Positions 17,992-27,097 of a DNA stretch of 64,000 bases are shown here, in pieces. A program made the translations under genes and the position numbers. The DNA is taken from the NCBI RefSeq assembly GCF_010206195.1, contig NZ_VIQT01000021.1:124001-188000 (forward strand). Reading direction: 5' to 3'. The stretch comes from Anaerotruncus colihominis (GTDB lineage Bacteria; Bacillota; Clostridia; Oscillospirales; Ruminococcaceae). The notes under the pieces are model-generated. The model saw only the letters and a list, made by a program, of their open reading frames with translations, was not told where the DNA came from and did no database searches. Within the stretch, counting starts at the first letter, position 1. Every line of letters begins with the position of its first letter.

Positions 17992-18048
17992 CCTGTACTC
18001 ACAGTCGTTGTCGCCGTCTGTCCGGCATCCCCCGGCTATGACTACAGG
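17992..18048. repeat. Inverted-repeat element, short copy, between rplW and rplB
   Basis: CCTGTACTCACAGTCG at 17992-18007 faces CGGCTATGACTACAGG at 18033-18048. These are the same termini as the 1707-1827 element, here imperfectly paired (three mismatches in 16) and with a short 25-bp interior. It begins 3 nt beyond the rplW stop codon, inside the ribosomal operon, and would form a hairpin in the rplW-rplB mRNA. It has no T-run, so a terminator is unlikely; mRNA processing or protection is possible. Confidence 0.55.
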
Positions 18049-18051
18049 TCC

Positions 18052-18348
18052 TTACAGCATGGTGTCGAAGAATTCGATCGTCTTGGACGCCTCGGTCAGC
18101 GTCACAATCGCCTTTTTCCACGAGGCGGTCATGCCCATCGTACGGCCCATGCGTTTCATGCGCCCGCGGCAGCTCACTGTGTTGACTTTCGCAACCTTCG
18201 TGCCGGGGAACAGGCTTTCAACAGCCTTTGTAATCTCGATCTTGTTGGCGTCTTTGGCAACGCGGAAGGTGTACTTCTTCTGCTGCACGTTGCCCATTGA
18301 CGCTTCCGTGATGACCGGGTTAAGAATGATATCCTGCGGAGCTTTCAT
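18052..18348 (-). CDS. rplW: 50S ribosomal protein L23
   Basis: Tunnel-exit protein that docks trigger factor and SRP. 98 residues; begins MKAPQDIILNPVITEASMG and contains KYTFRVAKDANKIEITKAVE and VNTVSCRGRMKRMGRTMG. Its start overlaps the last base of rplD. Confidence 0.96.
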   Translation of the reverse strand: MKAPQDIILNPVITEASMGNVQQKKYTFRVAKDANKIEITKAVESLFPGTKVAKVNTVSCRGRMKRMGRTMGMTASWKKAIVTLTEASKTIEFFDTML

Positions 18349-18971
18349 TACGCGTACACCTCCTCGAGTTTGGCGACCGCGTCCTTGCAGACAATGAACT
18401 TGTCGCAGTTGACCAGGTCGTAGACGTTGATGGTGTTGACCAGCGCCGTCTTGACGCCCGGGATGTTGGCGGCGCTCTTGACAAGCTTCCGATCAAGCTC
18501 AGGCATCAGAATAAGCGCCTTTTTATCGGCGCCGAGCGCCTTGAGCATCTCGACGACGGCTTTCGTCCTAAAGCCCTCGAGCGCGATGGAATCGACAACA
18601 ATCAGGTTGCTGCCGGCGACCTTATCGGAAAAGACCGATTTGATCGCAAGCCTTTTAAGCTTCTTGTTGAGCGTATAGCGGTAGCTGCGCGGCTTCGGGC
18701 CGAGCGCGATGCCGCCCTTGCGCCACTGCGGCGCGCGGATGGAGCCCTGGCGCGCATGGCCGGTGCCCTTCTGCCTCCAGGGCTTGCGGCCGCCGCCGCT
18801 GACCTCGGTGCGGGTCAGTGTAGACTGCGTGCCCTGGCGCTGGTTGGCCAGATAGTTCACGACGCACGCGTGGACGGCCACAGGGTTCGGCGTAATGCCG
18901 AAAACGGCGTCGGAAAGCTCGATTTCGCTGACGGCCTTGCCGGCCATATCAAAAACTTGAACCTTTGGCAT
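18348..18971 (-). CDS. rplD: 50S ribosomal protein L4
   Basis: Tunnel-wall protein; in Escherichia coli it also represses the S10 operon. 207 residues from MPKVQVFDMAGKAVSEIEL, chosen because GGAGG lies upstream. The tunnel loop RTEVSGGGRKPWRQKGTGHA near 66-85 is intact; AGSNLIVVDSIALEGFRTKA follows in the C-terminal half. Confidence 0.97.
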   Translation of the reverse strand: MPKVQVFDMAGKAVSEIELSDAVFGITPNPVAVHACVVNYLANQRQGTQSTLTRTEVSGGGRKPWRQKGTGHARQGSIRAPQWRKGGIALGPKPRSYRYTLNKKLKRLAIKSVFSDKVAGSNLIVVDSIALEGFRTKAVVEMLKALGADKKALILMPELDRKLVKSAANIPGVKTALVNTINVYDLVNCDKFIVCKDAVAKLEEVYA

Positions 18972-18990
18972 TGTGTGTATCCTCCTTCCC

Positions 18991-19623
18991 TTACGCCTTG
19001 ACGCTATCCGTGATAAATACCACGCCGCCCTTGGCGCCGGGGATTGCTCCTCTGATAGCGATGAGATTGTTTTCCGCATCGATCTTTACGATAGAGAGGT
19101 TCTGAACCGTGACGTTCTCGGCGCCCATGTGGCCCGGAAGTCCCTTGCCCTTAAAGACCCTTGACGGCGACGAGCACGCGCCGTTGGAACCGGCGTGGCG
19201 CGCAACCGGACCGGAACCGTGCGTCTCCTTGAGGCGGTGGTTGCCGAACCGCTTGATGGTGCCGGCGTAGCCCTTACCTTTGGAAACGCCCGCAACGTCG
19301 ACCGCGTCGCCGACGGCGAATGTATCGGCCTTGATGATGTCGCCGACGCTCAGAGCCGAGCAGTCGTCGAGCCTAAATTCACGCAGCACGCGCTTGAGCG
19401 CGACGCCCGCCTTGGCGAAATGGCCCTTGAGCGGTTTGTTGACGGCCTTTTCGGAGATGTCGCCGAAACCGAGCTGCACGGCTTCATAGCCGTCGTTTTC
19501 GGTTGTCTTCTTTTGAACGACAACACACGGGCCGGCCTCAACGACCGTCACAGGGATCATTTTGCCGCTTTCGTCAAAAAGCTGCGTCATGCCGATTTTC
19601 TTGCCTACGATGCACTTTTGCAT
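18991..19623 (-). CDS. rplC: 50S ribosomal protein L3
   Basis: Assembly-initiating protein near the peptidyl-transferase centre. 210 residues; [20 protein letters not shown] at the start and the central extension [20 protein letters not shown] then [19 protein letters not shown]. Good RBS; 86 nt after rpsJ. Confidence 0.97.
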   Translation of the reverse strand: MQKCIVGKKIGMTQLFDESGKMIPVTVVEAGPCVVVQKKTTENDGYEAVQLGFGDISEKAVNKPLKGHFAKAGVALKRVLREFRLDDCSALSVGDIIKADTFAVGDAVDVAGVSKGKGYAGTIKRFGNHRLKETHGSGPVARHAGSNGACSSPSRVFKGKGLPGHMGAENVTVQNLSIVKIDAENNLIAIRGAIPGAKGGVVFITDSVKA

Positions 19624-19709
19624 ACCTTTCTGTACCTCCTGAAGGTTATTGGTCGGCGCTTGGCCGACTTGACCTGACGGCGAAAAACCGTCGTCGGGGT
19701 TTGCCTAAA

Positions 19710-20021
19710 TCAGAGCTTGATTTCAATCTCGACGCCGGCGGGAAGCTCAAGCCCCGTCAGAGCCTCGACCGTCTTGTTCGACGGACGCAGAATGTCGATC
19801 AGCCGCTTATGGGTGCGCATCTCGAACTGCTCGCGGCTGTCCTTGTATTTATGGACGGCGCGCAGGATGGTGACAATTTCCTTCTCGGTCGGCAGCGGAA
19901 TCGGACCGGAAACGCGCGCGCCTGTGCGCTTTGCCGTCTCAACAATCTTTTCCGCCGACGCGTCGACGAGCTGATGATCGTAACCTTTGAGCCTGATTCT
20001 GATTTTTTCCTTGACTGCCAC
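19710..20021 (-). CDS. rpsJ: 30S ribosomal protein S10
   Basis: First gene of the supercluster; also the NusE transcription factor. 103 residues, starting with GTG ([17 protein letters not shown]) behind AAGGAGG. The signature [20 protein letters not shown] lies near 34-53. The frame stays open upstream for 73 codons, but that stretch is leader RNA without homology, so the GTG is preferred. Confidence 0.95.
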   Translation of the reverse strand: MAVKEKIRIRLKGYDHQLVDASAEKIVETAKRTGARVSGPIPLPTEKEIVTILRAVHKYKDSREQFEMRTHKRLIDILRPSNKTVEALTGLELPAGVEIEIKL

Positions 20022-20113
20022 TGAAGATCGCCTCCTTAAATGTTTGACTAGACGACGCTTCATATACCGTAAATCCCAGCACACCCCTCCGGGTGTTCCG
20101 CGGACGGACATAC

Positions 20114-20146
20114 AAAAAATCCGGTAAACCCGCAAGTTTATCCGGA
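20114..20146 (-). terminator. Terminator-like hairpin in the rpsJ leader (possible attenuator)
   Basis: On the minus strand TCCGGATAAAC, a 5-nt loop and GTTTACCGGA form a stem of about 10 bp with one bulge, followed by TTTTTT. It lies about 170 nt downstream of the putative ribosomal-operon promoter and 95 nt before rpsJ, so it would stop or regulate transcription entering the operon. Another small hairpin (CACCC/GGGTG) follows. Attenuation is inferred; no ligand or protein site is visible. Confidence 0.55.
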
Positions 20147-20315
20147 CTTCATACCGCCGCCCCGGCGCACAGCTTGCCCGCAAAACGCGTGCATGCGCCG
20201 CTTTATCAGTATTAAAGTCGCCCGGTTTAAAATCGGACATACTCCGCGGAAATTCCCCGCCTCAAGGGCGGCCACCTCCCGCATCTTCGCATATCTAGTG
20301 CAGTCGTGCCTTAGT

Positions 20316-20344
20316 ATAATACCATATTCCCTGTCGGATTGCAA
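20316..20344 (-). promoter_or_regulatory. Probable main promoter of the ribosomal supercluster
   Basis: Minus strand TTGCAA (20339-20344), 17-nt spacer, TATTAT (20316-20321). It lies between the terminator of the preceding gene (20450-20479) and rpsJ and gives a leader of about 290 nt. No other good promoter is seen in the gap. Confidence 0.65.
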
Positions 20345-20449
20345 GTATTTTCCCGGCGCTTTTACAAATTTTTTTCGTCTTTTTTCATCACTTGTGACAA
20401 TGGACTGCGCACGCCTGCGCCCCTCCGCCACAGCGCACGTGCGGCCATT

Positions 20450-20479
20450 AAAAAAACCGCCGGGGCGGCGCCCCGGCGG
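20450..20479 (-). terminator. Rho-independent terminator after the 20491-21066 gene
   Basis: Minus strand CCGCCGGGGCG pairs with CGCCCCGGCGG in a compact GC stem (20457-20479) followed by TTTTTTT. It insulates the ribosomal operon from upstream transcription. Confidence 0.85.
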
Positions 20480-20490
20480 GGAAGGTTTCA

Positions 20491-21066
20491 TCAGAAGGCC
20501 GGTCCGCCAACCTCTCCAGCGGCATGCCTGCGCCAGAACTCTTTTTTAAGCTGCGAGGAACCGACCAGGTAAAGAATGGGCAGGACCACGCCGCCGACAA
20601 AACTGATCATACCATTGAGCGAGAAAAGCCCGCCCGCGAACAGCATTCCAATGACGCCGAGCACCAGAAGCGTGATGCCCCAGCCAAGGAAAAATCCGCT
20701 TTTCTCCGGCCTGGACGCGCGCGACAGCCCCATAATACCCGCAATCAGACGCGGAATTGCCGCAATGGCAGCGACTACAATCATCATGGCGTACACAACG
20801 CCGAGCGTCGCGCCCATGATATCCTGAAACTCGTCGGTTTCAAGCACACGTTGCAGCTCTTCCGGGCTGGAAACGCCGGCGTCAGCCAAAAAGGCGGGAT
20901 CGTCAAGCGCCATCTGCATCATCATACCGCCGATGCCGTCGACTCCGCCGATTTCACGGCCGACGCCCGCAGCCAGCATCACCGCCGACACAACACCGAG
21001 TATCGCCGATACGATCAGCAAAATGGCCGTGACCTTCAAAAGCGTATTCTTGTACCCGTTCTCCAT
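20491..21066 (-). CDS. Hypothetical four-helix membrane protein
   Basis: 191 residues from MENGYKNTLLK; the ATG follows GGGGGAG at 7 nt, and the frame upstream of it runs into B repeats. Four hydrophobic segments: VTAILLIVSAILGVVSAVML (about 11-30), LGVVYAMMIVVAAIAAIP (about 85-102), GFFLGWGITLLVLGVIGMLF (about 118-137) and ISFVGGVVLPILYLVG (about 150-165). A Met/Gly/acidic loop lies between helices 1 and 2. No family is recognised with confidence; it resembles small DUF4064-type Gram-positive membrane proteins only in shape. Confidence 0.7.
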   Translation of the reverse strand: MENGYKNTLLKVTAILLIVSAILGVVSAVMLAAGVGREIGGVDGIGGMMMQMALDDPAFLADAGVSSPEELQRVLETDEFQDIMGATLGVVYAMMIVVAAIAAIPRLIAGIMGLSRASRPEKSGFFLGWGITLLVLGVIGMLFAGGLFSLNGMISFVGGVVLPILYLVGSSQLKKEFWRRHAAGEVGGPAF

Positions 21067-21111
21067 AAATGCTCCCCCTTGTTTACAATTTGTTTCCCAT
21101 ACCTCGGCGCG

Positions 21112-21360
21112 GCCCCTGATAGGCAGCGCCTGCCCCACTGTTCGCGGCGCAGCCTGTATAGACGCAGCGCCAGCCCCGCTGTTCGCGGCGCAGCCTGTAT
21201 AGACGCAACGCCCACCCCACTATTCGCGGCGCAGCCTGTATAGACGCAGCGCCTGCCCCACTGTTTGCGGCACAGCCGGCTAAAGTTTTTTGGCATACCT
21301 TTTTTTCAAAAAAGGTATGAAGTTTTTTGCCGAGCTTTTTTTCAAAAAAGCCGGAGGCGG
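21112..21360 (-). repeat. Composite repeat site 2, distal part: A then B modules
   Basis: Read on the minus strand, two A palindromes (one with GCC, one with ATACC outer stems around TTTTTTGAAAAAA, at about 21280-21355) are followed by four B modules of exactly 41 bp, with the CCTGTATAGACGCA boundary at 21153, 21194 and 21235. Together with the next two entries this is the largest composite site in the window, order A-B-C-A-B away from proS. Confidence 0.85.
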
Positions 21361-21370
21361 AAAGCTGCCG

Positions 21371-21597
21371 CTTGCAAGAAGCGCGCCAGCCGCACGGCGT
21401 CTGTCACGCTTCCTGCTGGCGGAAGGCCCTGCGCCTGAACAGGCTCTTGCGGCCTGCGGGCCGCGCTTTTTATGAGGGCTGCGGCCCAAAGTTCAGGGCT
21501 TTGCCCTCGTCCAAGCCAAAGACCCGCGGGGCCTTTTGCTTGGACTCACCCACCGCCTTTTGAAAAAGGCGGGCGAAAACTTTTGATCGCCGCGGCG
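21371..21597 (-). other. Structured C module, copy at site 2
   Basis: One of three copies (others 32896-33113 and 58389-58607) of a roughly 220-bp element. On the minus strand it holds a conserved CCGCC/GGCGG hairpin, a variable stem whose arms here are GTCCAAGC (21509-21516) and GCTTGGAC (21538-21545), a GGCCGC hairpin, and a final stem closing a conserved loop with GTGACAGACGC and GCGGCTGG. The stem sequences differ between copies but remain complementary, while the loops are conserved. No credible protein is encoded. Function unknown. Confidence 0.75.
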
Positions 21598-21873
21598 TAA
21601 ATCATGTTATGTACAGCCCACCCCGCTGTTCGCGGCGCAGTCTGTATAAACGCAGCGCCCGCCCCACTGTTCGCGGCGCAGCCTGTATAAACGCAGCGCC
21701 CGCCCCACTGTTCGCGGCGCAGCCTGTATAAACGCAGCGCCCGCCCCACTATTCGCGGCGCAGCCGACTAAAGTTTTTTGCTGAGGCTTTTTTTCAAAAA
21801 AGCCGGAAAGTTTTTTGCTGAGCTTTTTTCAAAAAAGCCGGAAAGTTTTTTGCTGAGCTTTTTTCAAAAAAGC
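21598..21873 (-). repeat. Composite repeat site 2, proximal part: A then B modules after proS
   Basis: Directly beyond the proS stop codon the minus strand has three A palindromes (about 21773-21873, GGC/GCC and GC/GC outer stems). Four B modules of 41 bp follow, with boundaries at 21641, 21682 and 21723, and then the C module. The arrangement repeats the A-then-B order in the direction of proS transcription. Confidence 0.85.
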
Positions 21874-21880
21874 GGGAGGC

Positions 21881-23317
21881 TTAATAGGCTTTGCCCCAGA
21901 TGATGCTGGTAACGGCCGGTTTGCCGCAGATCGGGCAGGTATCGCCGATGTGCTCCTGCTCGAAGGGCATACAGCGGGAGGTCAGTCCCGCCTCCTCCTT
22001 GACGCGCAGTTCGCACGCCTCGTCGCCGCACCACATCGACTTGATGAAGCCGGTTTTCTCCACGGCCAGCTGTTTAAGCTCATCGAATGTTTTTGCCGTC
22101 CAGGTGCGCGCCTCGCGGTTGGCAAGCGCCTTGTTGTAAAGGCCGTCGTGCACCGCGCGCAGCAGCTCGGGTATCCTTTGCTCCAGCTCGTCAAGCGCAA
22201 CGACCGTCTTTTCGCGGTTGTCGCGGCGTACAACGACGCACTGTCCCGCCGCAATGTCGCGCGGACCCATCTCCAGGCGGAGCGGCACGCCCTTCATCTC
22301 ATATTCGGCAAATTTCCAGCCGGCGCTGTTGTCGCTGTCGTCAATCTTCACACGGCAGACGCCTCCCAGGCGCTGCGCCACGGCGCGCGCCGCTTCGAGC
22401 ACGCCCTCCTTGTGCTGCGCAATCGGCAGCACAACCACCTGAACCGGCGCGATGGCCGGCGGCAGCACAAGGCCGTCGTTGTCGCCATGCGTCATGATGA
22501 TCGCGCCGATGATGCGCGTCGACATGCCCCACGAGGTCTGATGCGGGTATTGGGGCTTGTTGTCGCGTCCCTGGAATGTAATGCCGAAGGCGCGGGAAAA
22601 ACCGTCCCCGAAATAATGCGACGTGCCCGACTGAAGCGCCTTGCCGTCGTGCATCATCGCTTCGATTGTGTAGGTCGCTTCCGCGCCGGCAAACTGTTCC
22701 TTTTTTGTCTTGCGGCCCTTCGTCACAGGGATGGCAAGGGAATTTTCACAGAATTCGGCGTATACGCCGAGCATCCGCTCCGTCTCCTCCATCGCCTCCT
22801 GCTGCGTCTCATGCATGGTATGGCCTTCCTGCCACCAGAATTCACAGGTGCGCAAAAATGGGCGCGTCGTCTTTTCCCACCGGACGACTGAGCACCATTG
22901 ATTGTAGAGTTTAGGCAGGTCGCGATATGAGTTGATAATCTTTGCGTAGTGCTCGCAGAACAGCGTTTCAGAGGTCGGGCGCACACACAGGCGCTCCGTC
23001 AGCTTTTCCTCCCCGCCGTGCGTCACCCAGGCCACCTCCGGAGCGAAGCCCTCGACGTGATCCTTTTCCTTCTGAAGCAGGCTCTCAGGGATAAACATCG
23101 GCATCTGTACATTCTCATGCCCAAGCTCTTTGAAGCGTGTGTCAAGGATGCGCTGAATATTTTCCCAGATCGCGCAGCCGTAAGGGCGCACAATCATACA
23201 TCCGCGCACGGATGAATAATCCGCGAGATCGGCTTTTTTTACAATGTCTGTATACCATTTCGCGAAATCCTCGTCCATCGAGGTAATCGCTTCCACCATT
23301 TTTTTCTGATCCGCCAT
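21881..23317 (-). CDS. proS: Prolyl-tRNA synthetase, archaeal/eukaryote-like type
   Basis: Attaches proline to tRNA-Pro. 478 residues, the short form without the editing (INS) domain of typical bacterial ProRS. Class II motif 2 is in [23 protein letters not shown] (about 141-163, described here in part), and [17 protein letters not shown] is the ProRS type 3 signature near 163. Anticodon-binding domain follows at about 285-400 and a C-terminal cysteine-containing zinc-like domain (CGDEACELR then CPICGKPA) ends the protein. This form occurs in a minority of bacteria. A loose editing factor such as YbaK might act in trans, but none is in the window. Confidence 0.95.
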   Translation of the reverse strand: MADQKKMVEAITSMDEDFAKWYTDIVKKADLADYSSVRGCMIVRPYGCAIWENIQRILDTRFKELGHENVQMPMFIPESLLQKEKDHVEGFAPEVAWVTHGGEEKLTERLCVRPTSETLFCEHYAKIINSYRDLPKLYNQWCSVVRWEKTTRPFLRTCEFWWQEGHTMHETQQEAMEETERMLGVYAEFCENSLAIPVTKGRKTKKEQFAGAEATYTIEAMMHDGKALQSGTSHYFGDGFSRAFGITFQGRDNKPQYPHQTSWGMSTRIIGAIIMTHGDNDGLVLPPAIAPVQVVVLPIAQHKEGVLEAARAVAQRLGGVCRVKIDDSDNSAGWKFAEYEMKGVPLRLEMGPRDIAAGQCVVVRRDNREKTVVALDELEQRIPELLRAVHDGLYNKALANREARTWTAKTFDELKQLAVEKTGFIKSMWCGDEACELRVKEEAGLTSRCMPFEQEHIGDTCPICGKPAVTSIIWGKAY

Positions 23318-23348
23318 TCGTTATGAACTCCTTCGCCACACAATGATA

Positions 23349-24056
23349 TTATTTGCGTTTGCCAAGCAGACGCAACAGATATAAAAACAGATTGATAAAA
23401 TCAAGATAGAGATTGAGCGCCGAATAGATGGAGACCTTATCAAGCATCTGCGCGTCGTTCTCATAAGCGTGGTAATAATCCTTACACTTCTTCGCGTCAT
23501 AGGTGGTGACGCCGAGGAAGATTGCGATTCCAATAAAGCAGATGGCCGTATCGAGCACCGGCATATGGATAAACAGGCTGACAAGCTCCATGACCACCAG
23601 CGTGATCAGGCCGAACAACACAATCGGCGCAAAGCCTGACACGTCACGCTTGGTGATCAGGCCGGCGCCGGCCATCACACCGAAGAACAGCGCGGCCACA
23701 CCGAACAGGAAAATAGCCGAACCGGCCTCATACATGAGCATCAGCGGCGACAGCGTCACGCCGGTCAGCACGGAAAAGCCGAGAAAAATCCCCCGCGCCG
23801 CACCGACGGACATTTTGTGAAGGCGCGCCGTCAAAAAGACGACAAGCGCCAGCTTTGCGACCAAAAGTGCAAACGGCAGCCACCATGTGATAAACAGCGC
23901 GATGACCAGCTTTGTCGCGTACAGCGCCATACAGGTCAAAAAGGTGAGCAGCAGCCCTAAAAACATCCAGGCATATGTTTTGGCCACATGCTTATAAAGC
24001 GGGCTTTTTGTGTGCATCTCCACATAGGACATATCCGCGTTTCCATTCGTATACAT
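23349..24056 (-). CDS. Bax inhibitor-1 / YccA family membrane protein
   Basis: 235 residues from MYTNGNADMSYVEMHTKSPL; the ATG follows GGAGGG at 8 nt. After a polar N-terminus come seven hydrophobic segments, for example YAWMFLGLLLTFLTCMALY and FLFGVAALFFGVMAGAGLI. The BI-1 hallmark near the C-terminus, FIGIAIFLGVTTYDAKKCKD, with the Asp of the TM7 region, is clear. Family members are proton-sensitive calcium leak channels or YbhL-like regulators of membrane protein turnover. Genomic neighbours give no further clue. Confidence 0.88.
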   Translation of the reverse strand: MYTNGNADMSYVEMHTKSPLYKHVAKTYAWMFLGLLLTFLTCMALYATKLVIALFITWWLPFALLVAKLALVVFLTARLHKMSVGAARGIFLGFSVLTGVTLSPLMLMYEAGSAIFLFGVAALFFGVMAGAGLITKRDVSGFAPIVLFGLITLVVMELVSLFIHMPVLDTAICFIGIAIFLGVTTYDAKKCKDYYHAYENDAQMLDKVSIYSALNLYLDFINLFLYLLRLLGKRK

Positions 24057-24159
24057 AGTATCTATCCCTCCATATCGGTCGCCGGTCCCGCCGGCAAAAG
24101 TCTTTGCTCTTATCATAGCCGAAAACGCCCGCAATTGCAAGCGGTCCGGCGCCATGTCG

Positions 24160-24260
24160 CTTTTAAAAAAGTGTTGCCGGATGATCGATTTGGCGGTTTC
24201 TATAAAGAAAGATTGTTATGGCAATTGCCTTGTGCCATAATCGGTTCAACAAATCGGAAT
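24160..24260 (+). repeat. Duplicated leader block with promoter, copy 2
   Basis: About 80% identical by eye to 2631-2731, including TTGTTA (24213-24218), a 17-nt spacer and CATAAT (24236-24241). The first T of the -10 is lost compared with copy 1, so the promoter may be weaker. It precedes a low-GC reading frame that appears broken. Confidence 0.7.
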
Positions 24261-24283
24261 TTTTATGAAAGGCGAACACAAAA

Positions 24284-24618
24284 TTGAAAATCGTTATCCG
24301 GGAAGAAATATGCTGTGATGATCGTAATCTAAAAAAATATCTGCTGCGCGTTATGCGTCTTTGGTAAATAAAAACTATTACGAGCGAATTGTGACATTCG
24401 TTTGTTTTCCTGTTGAAAAAATGGCTGTCACAAGTAAAAATGTGGAGAAAGCTCTTAAAAAGATTAAAAACCAAAATGTCACTGCTCTATATTTTGCGCG
24501 GTGCTTTACACTGGAGGCTATAAAAATTATTAACGAAAAGCATGGCGTGACATTTGGCCTAATTGAGTATCCTTGGACTGACGATAGCTGTAATCAAATT
24601 CGTGGAGGTACGGAGTAA
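24284..24618 (+). pseudogene. Low-GC cassette gene, apparently frameshifted
   Basis: Two overlapping low-GC frames. The first starts at a TTG at 24284 (LKIVIREEICCDDRNLKKYL) and stops at 24365; the second, in another frame, is open from 24328 to 24618 and holds NYYERIVTFVCFPVEKMAVT and GVTFGLIEYPWTDDSCNQ. A one-base indel in 24328-24365 would join them into a protein of about 110 residues. Function not recognised. The A/T-rich codon use differs from the surroundings and matches the GNAT cassette at 2.7 kb, with which it shares the leader and the trailing CAGTTTATCGG. It could instead be a real 85-residue protein from TTG at 24361. Confidence 0.45.
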
Positions 24619-24752
24619 ATTCCAGTTTATCGGCAGCCCTCCGGCAATGGGCGGCTTGCCCCCTTTGGCCTTTTTAACGAACGGCTTTGCAAAGCGGCTT
24701 TCAACAGCGCCAATCTGAAAAGGGAGCGCGCCATGAGACATTTTTCGTATGC

Positions 24753-24780
24753 AAAAGCCCCCGCCGCTGCGGGGGCTTTT
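24753..24780. terminator. Bidirectional terminator between the cassette and acpP
   Basis: AAAAGCCCCCGC and GCGGGGGCTTTT flank a 4-nt loop: a perfect 12-bp stem with A and T arms, 11 nt beyond the acpP stop codon. It can end transcripts from either side. The 130 bp to its left contain only GC-rich remnants, including GCTTTGCAAAGC, and no gene. Confidence 0.85.
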
Positions 24781-24791
24781 ATACAAACGCC

Positions 24792-25019
24792 TTACTGATG
24801 GTCCTCGATGTACTTGACAATGTCGCCGACAGTCTTGATGTTTTCAATCTCCTCGTCGGGGATCTCGCAGTCGAACTCCTCCTCGAGCGACATCACAAGA
24901 TCGACGATGTCGAGCGAATCGGCGCCCAGATCGTTTTGGATGCTGGCTTCCATTGTGACGGCGTCCTCATCCACATCGAGCTGATCAACCAAAATTTCCC
25001 TTACTTTTTCGAATACCAT
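24792..25019 (-). CDS. acpP: Acyl carrier protein
   Basis: Carries growing acyl chains on a phosphopantetheine arm. 75 residues, very acidic. The attachment serine is in [20 protein letters not shown] near residue 37. [14 protein letters not shown] is the start because AGGAGG lies 10 nt upstream; an ATG 7 codons earlier would sit before that site. It is the last fab-cluster gene and has its own promoter (25119-25147), as expected for a protein needed in large amounts. Confidence 0.97.
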   Translation of the reverse strand: MVFEKVREILVDQLDVDEDAVTMEASIQNDLGADSLDIVDLVMSLEEEFDCEIPDEEIENIKTVGDIVKYIEDHQ

Positions 25020-25118
25020 AATTAGCAGCCTCCTGAACATACTTTTTGAATTATAAAAATCTTTATTTCAGATGCATGGAGCGGCGCGCCGCGCGCCGTC
25101 CCGTTTCCGACGAATTTT

Positions 25119-25147
25119 ATCATACCTGTTTTGCCACGGTTTGGCAA
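25119..25147 (-). promoter_or_regulatory. acpP promoter with inverted repeat over the -35
   Basis: Minus strand TTGCCA (25142-25147), 17-nt spacer, TATGAT (25119-25124). The -35 is one arm of TTGCCA, 5 nt, TGGCAA (25131-25147), a perfect 6-bp dyad that could bind a regulator. The leader to acpP is about 90 nt and contains a GGCGCGC-rich hairpin. Confidence 0.65.
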
Positions 25148-25225
25148 TAGGTATTTATACATAAATTTATATCTCCCCAGCCGGCCAATCTGGCGGGCGT
25201 GCACAAGGAATCTGCGCCGCGCTTG

Positions 25226-25657
25226 CTATTTGCCAAGTGCAAACGTGATTTCGGCCGTCACCGCGCGCTCGCCGTCGACCGTGGCGACGGCTTTTCCGAC
25301 TCCGAAGCTGCCGCGCATCTTGAGCATTTCCACCTCCAGCCGCAGCGTGTCGCCCGGGAGCACCTGGCGGCGGAATTTCGCCTTGTCAATACCGGCAAAA
25401 AATGCGATCTTGCCCTTGTTCTCCGGCAGAGCCAGCGCGCAGACCGCGCCCGCCTGCGCGAGCATTTCAATAATCAGCACGCCCGGCGTAACCGGATGCT
25501 CGGGAAAGTGCCCCCGGAACCAGAATGAATCCGGCGCGATGAACTTTTTTGCTACGACGCGTTTTCCGATTTCAAGCTCCTCCACCTCGTCGATCAGCAA
25601 AAACGGATCGCGGTGCGGGATGATTTCCATAATCTGATTTTTATCAAGCAACGCCAT
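25226..25657 (-). CDS. fabZ: 3-hydroxyacyl-ACP dehydratase FabZ
   Basis: Dehydrates beta-hydroxyacyl-ACP to trans-2-enoyl-ACP. 143 residues, a single hot-dog fold. [13 protein letters not shown] near 14-26 and the active-site [20 protein letters not shown] near 49-68 with catalytic His and the later Glu. The gene follows fabF by 40 nt in the fabH-K-G-F-Z series. Confidence 0.96.
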   Translation of the reverse strand: MALLDKNQIMEIIPHRDPFLLIDEVEELEIGKRVVAKKFIAPDSFWFRGHFPEHPVTPGVLIIEMLAQAGAVCALALPENKGKIAFFAGIDKAKFRRQVLPGDTLRLEVEMLKMRGSFGVGKAVATVDGERAVTAEITFALGK

Positions 25658-25697
25658 TTGTATGCCTCCTGCCTTAACGTCATGATTACAGGCCTGT

Positions 25698-26933
25698 TCA
25701 GCCTTCGTATTTTTTCAGCAGCAGGCTCGCATTGTGCCCGCCGAACCCAAGCGAATTGGACATCGCATATTCAAAATCAACGCGGCGCGCGCCCTCGGTG
25801 ACATAATCGAGATCGCAGTCCTCATCAGGCACCTTGTAGCCAATTGTCGGCGGTATCACGCCGTTGTGCAGCGCAAATGCCGTTATAATGGCCTCGACGC
25901 CGCCGGCCGCACCGAGCATGTGGCCGGTGACGGATTTTGTGGAACTGACGGCCAGCTTGTAGGCATGATCGCCGAAAGCGGTCTTGATCGCGCGCGTCTC
26001 GATCTGCTCGTTGAGCGGCGTGGAGGTGCCGTGCGCGTTGATATAGGCGACCTGCCCGGGCGCGACGCCCGCGTCGGCCAGCGCGTTTTTCATAGCCATC
26101 GCCGCGCCCATGCCCTCGGGATCCGGTCCGGTGATATGATAGGCGTCGTCCGTCGCGCCGTAGCCGACGACCTCCGCAAGGATCGACGCGCCGCGCTTTT
26201 TCGCGCGCTCAAGCTCCTCGAGCATCACAAGCCCCGCGCCCTCGCTCATGACAAAGCCGTTACGCTCCTTATCAAACGGGATGCACAGCCGGTCGCAATC
26301 GGTCGTGTCGGAAAGCGCCTGCATATTGTAAAAGCCCGCGATCGCAACATCGTTGATCGGCGCTTCCGTGCCTCCGGCAATTGCTAAATCAAGATAGCCG
26401 TATTTGATCTTTCGGAACGCCTCGCCGATCGAGTGGTTACCCGTGGCGCATGCGGTCACAACGGCGAAGTTATCGCCCTTAAACCCATATTCAATCGCAA
26501 TCTGTCCCGCGGCCATATTACAGATCATCATCGGGATCATAAATACGGATACGCGGTCCGGCCCTTTCTCAAGGAATTTTTTGTGCTCAACCAGCGTCGT
26601 CTGGAACCCGCCGATGCCGCTGCCGACAATCACGCCCGCGCGAAAGGGGTCAAATTCCCCCAATTCGCCCGCGCCGTCCATAACCTGCTTGGCCGCAGCC
26701 ATTGCAAACTGCGTGAAGCGGTCCATACGGCGCGCTTCCTTCTTATTCAGCCCCATCGCAACCGGGTCCCAATCGTCGATCTGCGCGGCGCATTTCACCT
26801 TGAGCGCCGACGTGTCAAACGACGTGATCGGCTTGAAATTGTGCCTGCCGTGGACAACACTGTCCCAGAAGGTCTTTGTATCCAGCCCGACCGGCGAAAC
26901 GACGCCTGTCGAGGTAATCACCACTCGTTTCAT
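25698..26933 (-). CDS. fabF: 3-oxoacyl-ACP synthase II (FabF)
   Basis: Condenses malonyl-ACP with acyl-ACP for chain elongation. 411 residues. Catalytic Cys in [15 protein letters not shown] near 163; the two active-site His in [16 protein letters not shown] near 303 and [16 protein letters not shown] near 340. The glycine-rich [13 protein letters not shown] closes the protein. RBS AAGGAGAG. Between it and fabG lie composite repeats (27098-27241). Confidence 0.96.
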   Translation of the reverse strand: MKRVVITSTGVVSPVGLDTKTFWDSVVHGRHNFKPITSFDTSALKVKCAAQIDDWDPVAMGLNKKEARRMDRFTQFAMAAAKQVMDGAGELGEFDPFRAGVIVGSGIGGFQTTLVEHKKFLEKGPDRVSVFMIPMMICNMAAGQIAIEYGFKGDNFAVVTACATGNHSIGEAFRKIKYGYLDLAIAGGTEAPINDVAIAGFYNMQALSDTTDCDRLCIPFDKERNGFVMSEGAGLVMLEELERAKKRGASILAEVVGYGATDDAYHITGPDPEGMGAAMAMKNALADAGVAPGQVAYINAHGTSTPLNEQIETRAIKTAFGDHAYKLAVSSTKSVTGHMLGAAGGVEAIITAFALHNGVIPPTIGYKVPDEDCDLDYVTEGARRVDFEYAMSNSLGFGGHNASLLLKKYEG

Positions 26934-27097
26934 ATCCGCTCTCCTTTCAGCTCCGTCGCACGCCGTTCCCCCCGCCGCGCGCGGCCCTGCTTTTCTTCAT
27001 TTTGGGTCTTTCCCCGAAAATATAATCGATCCGCCTTTTTGAAGGGCCAGGGGGGGCGCGCGACCCGTGCGCGGGCTGCCCACCGCCGGCCGCTGCG

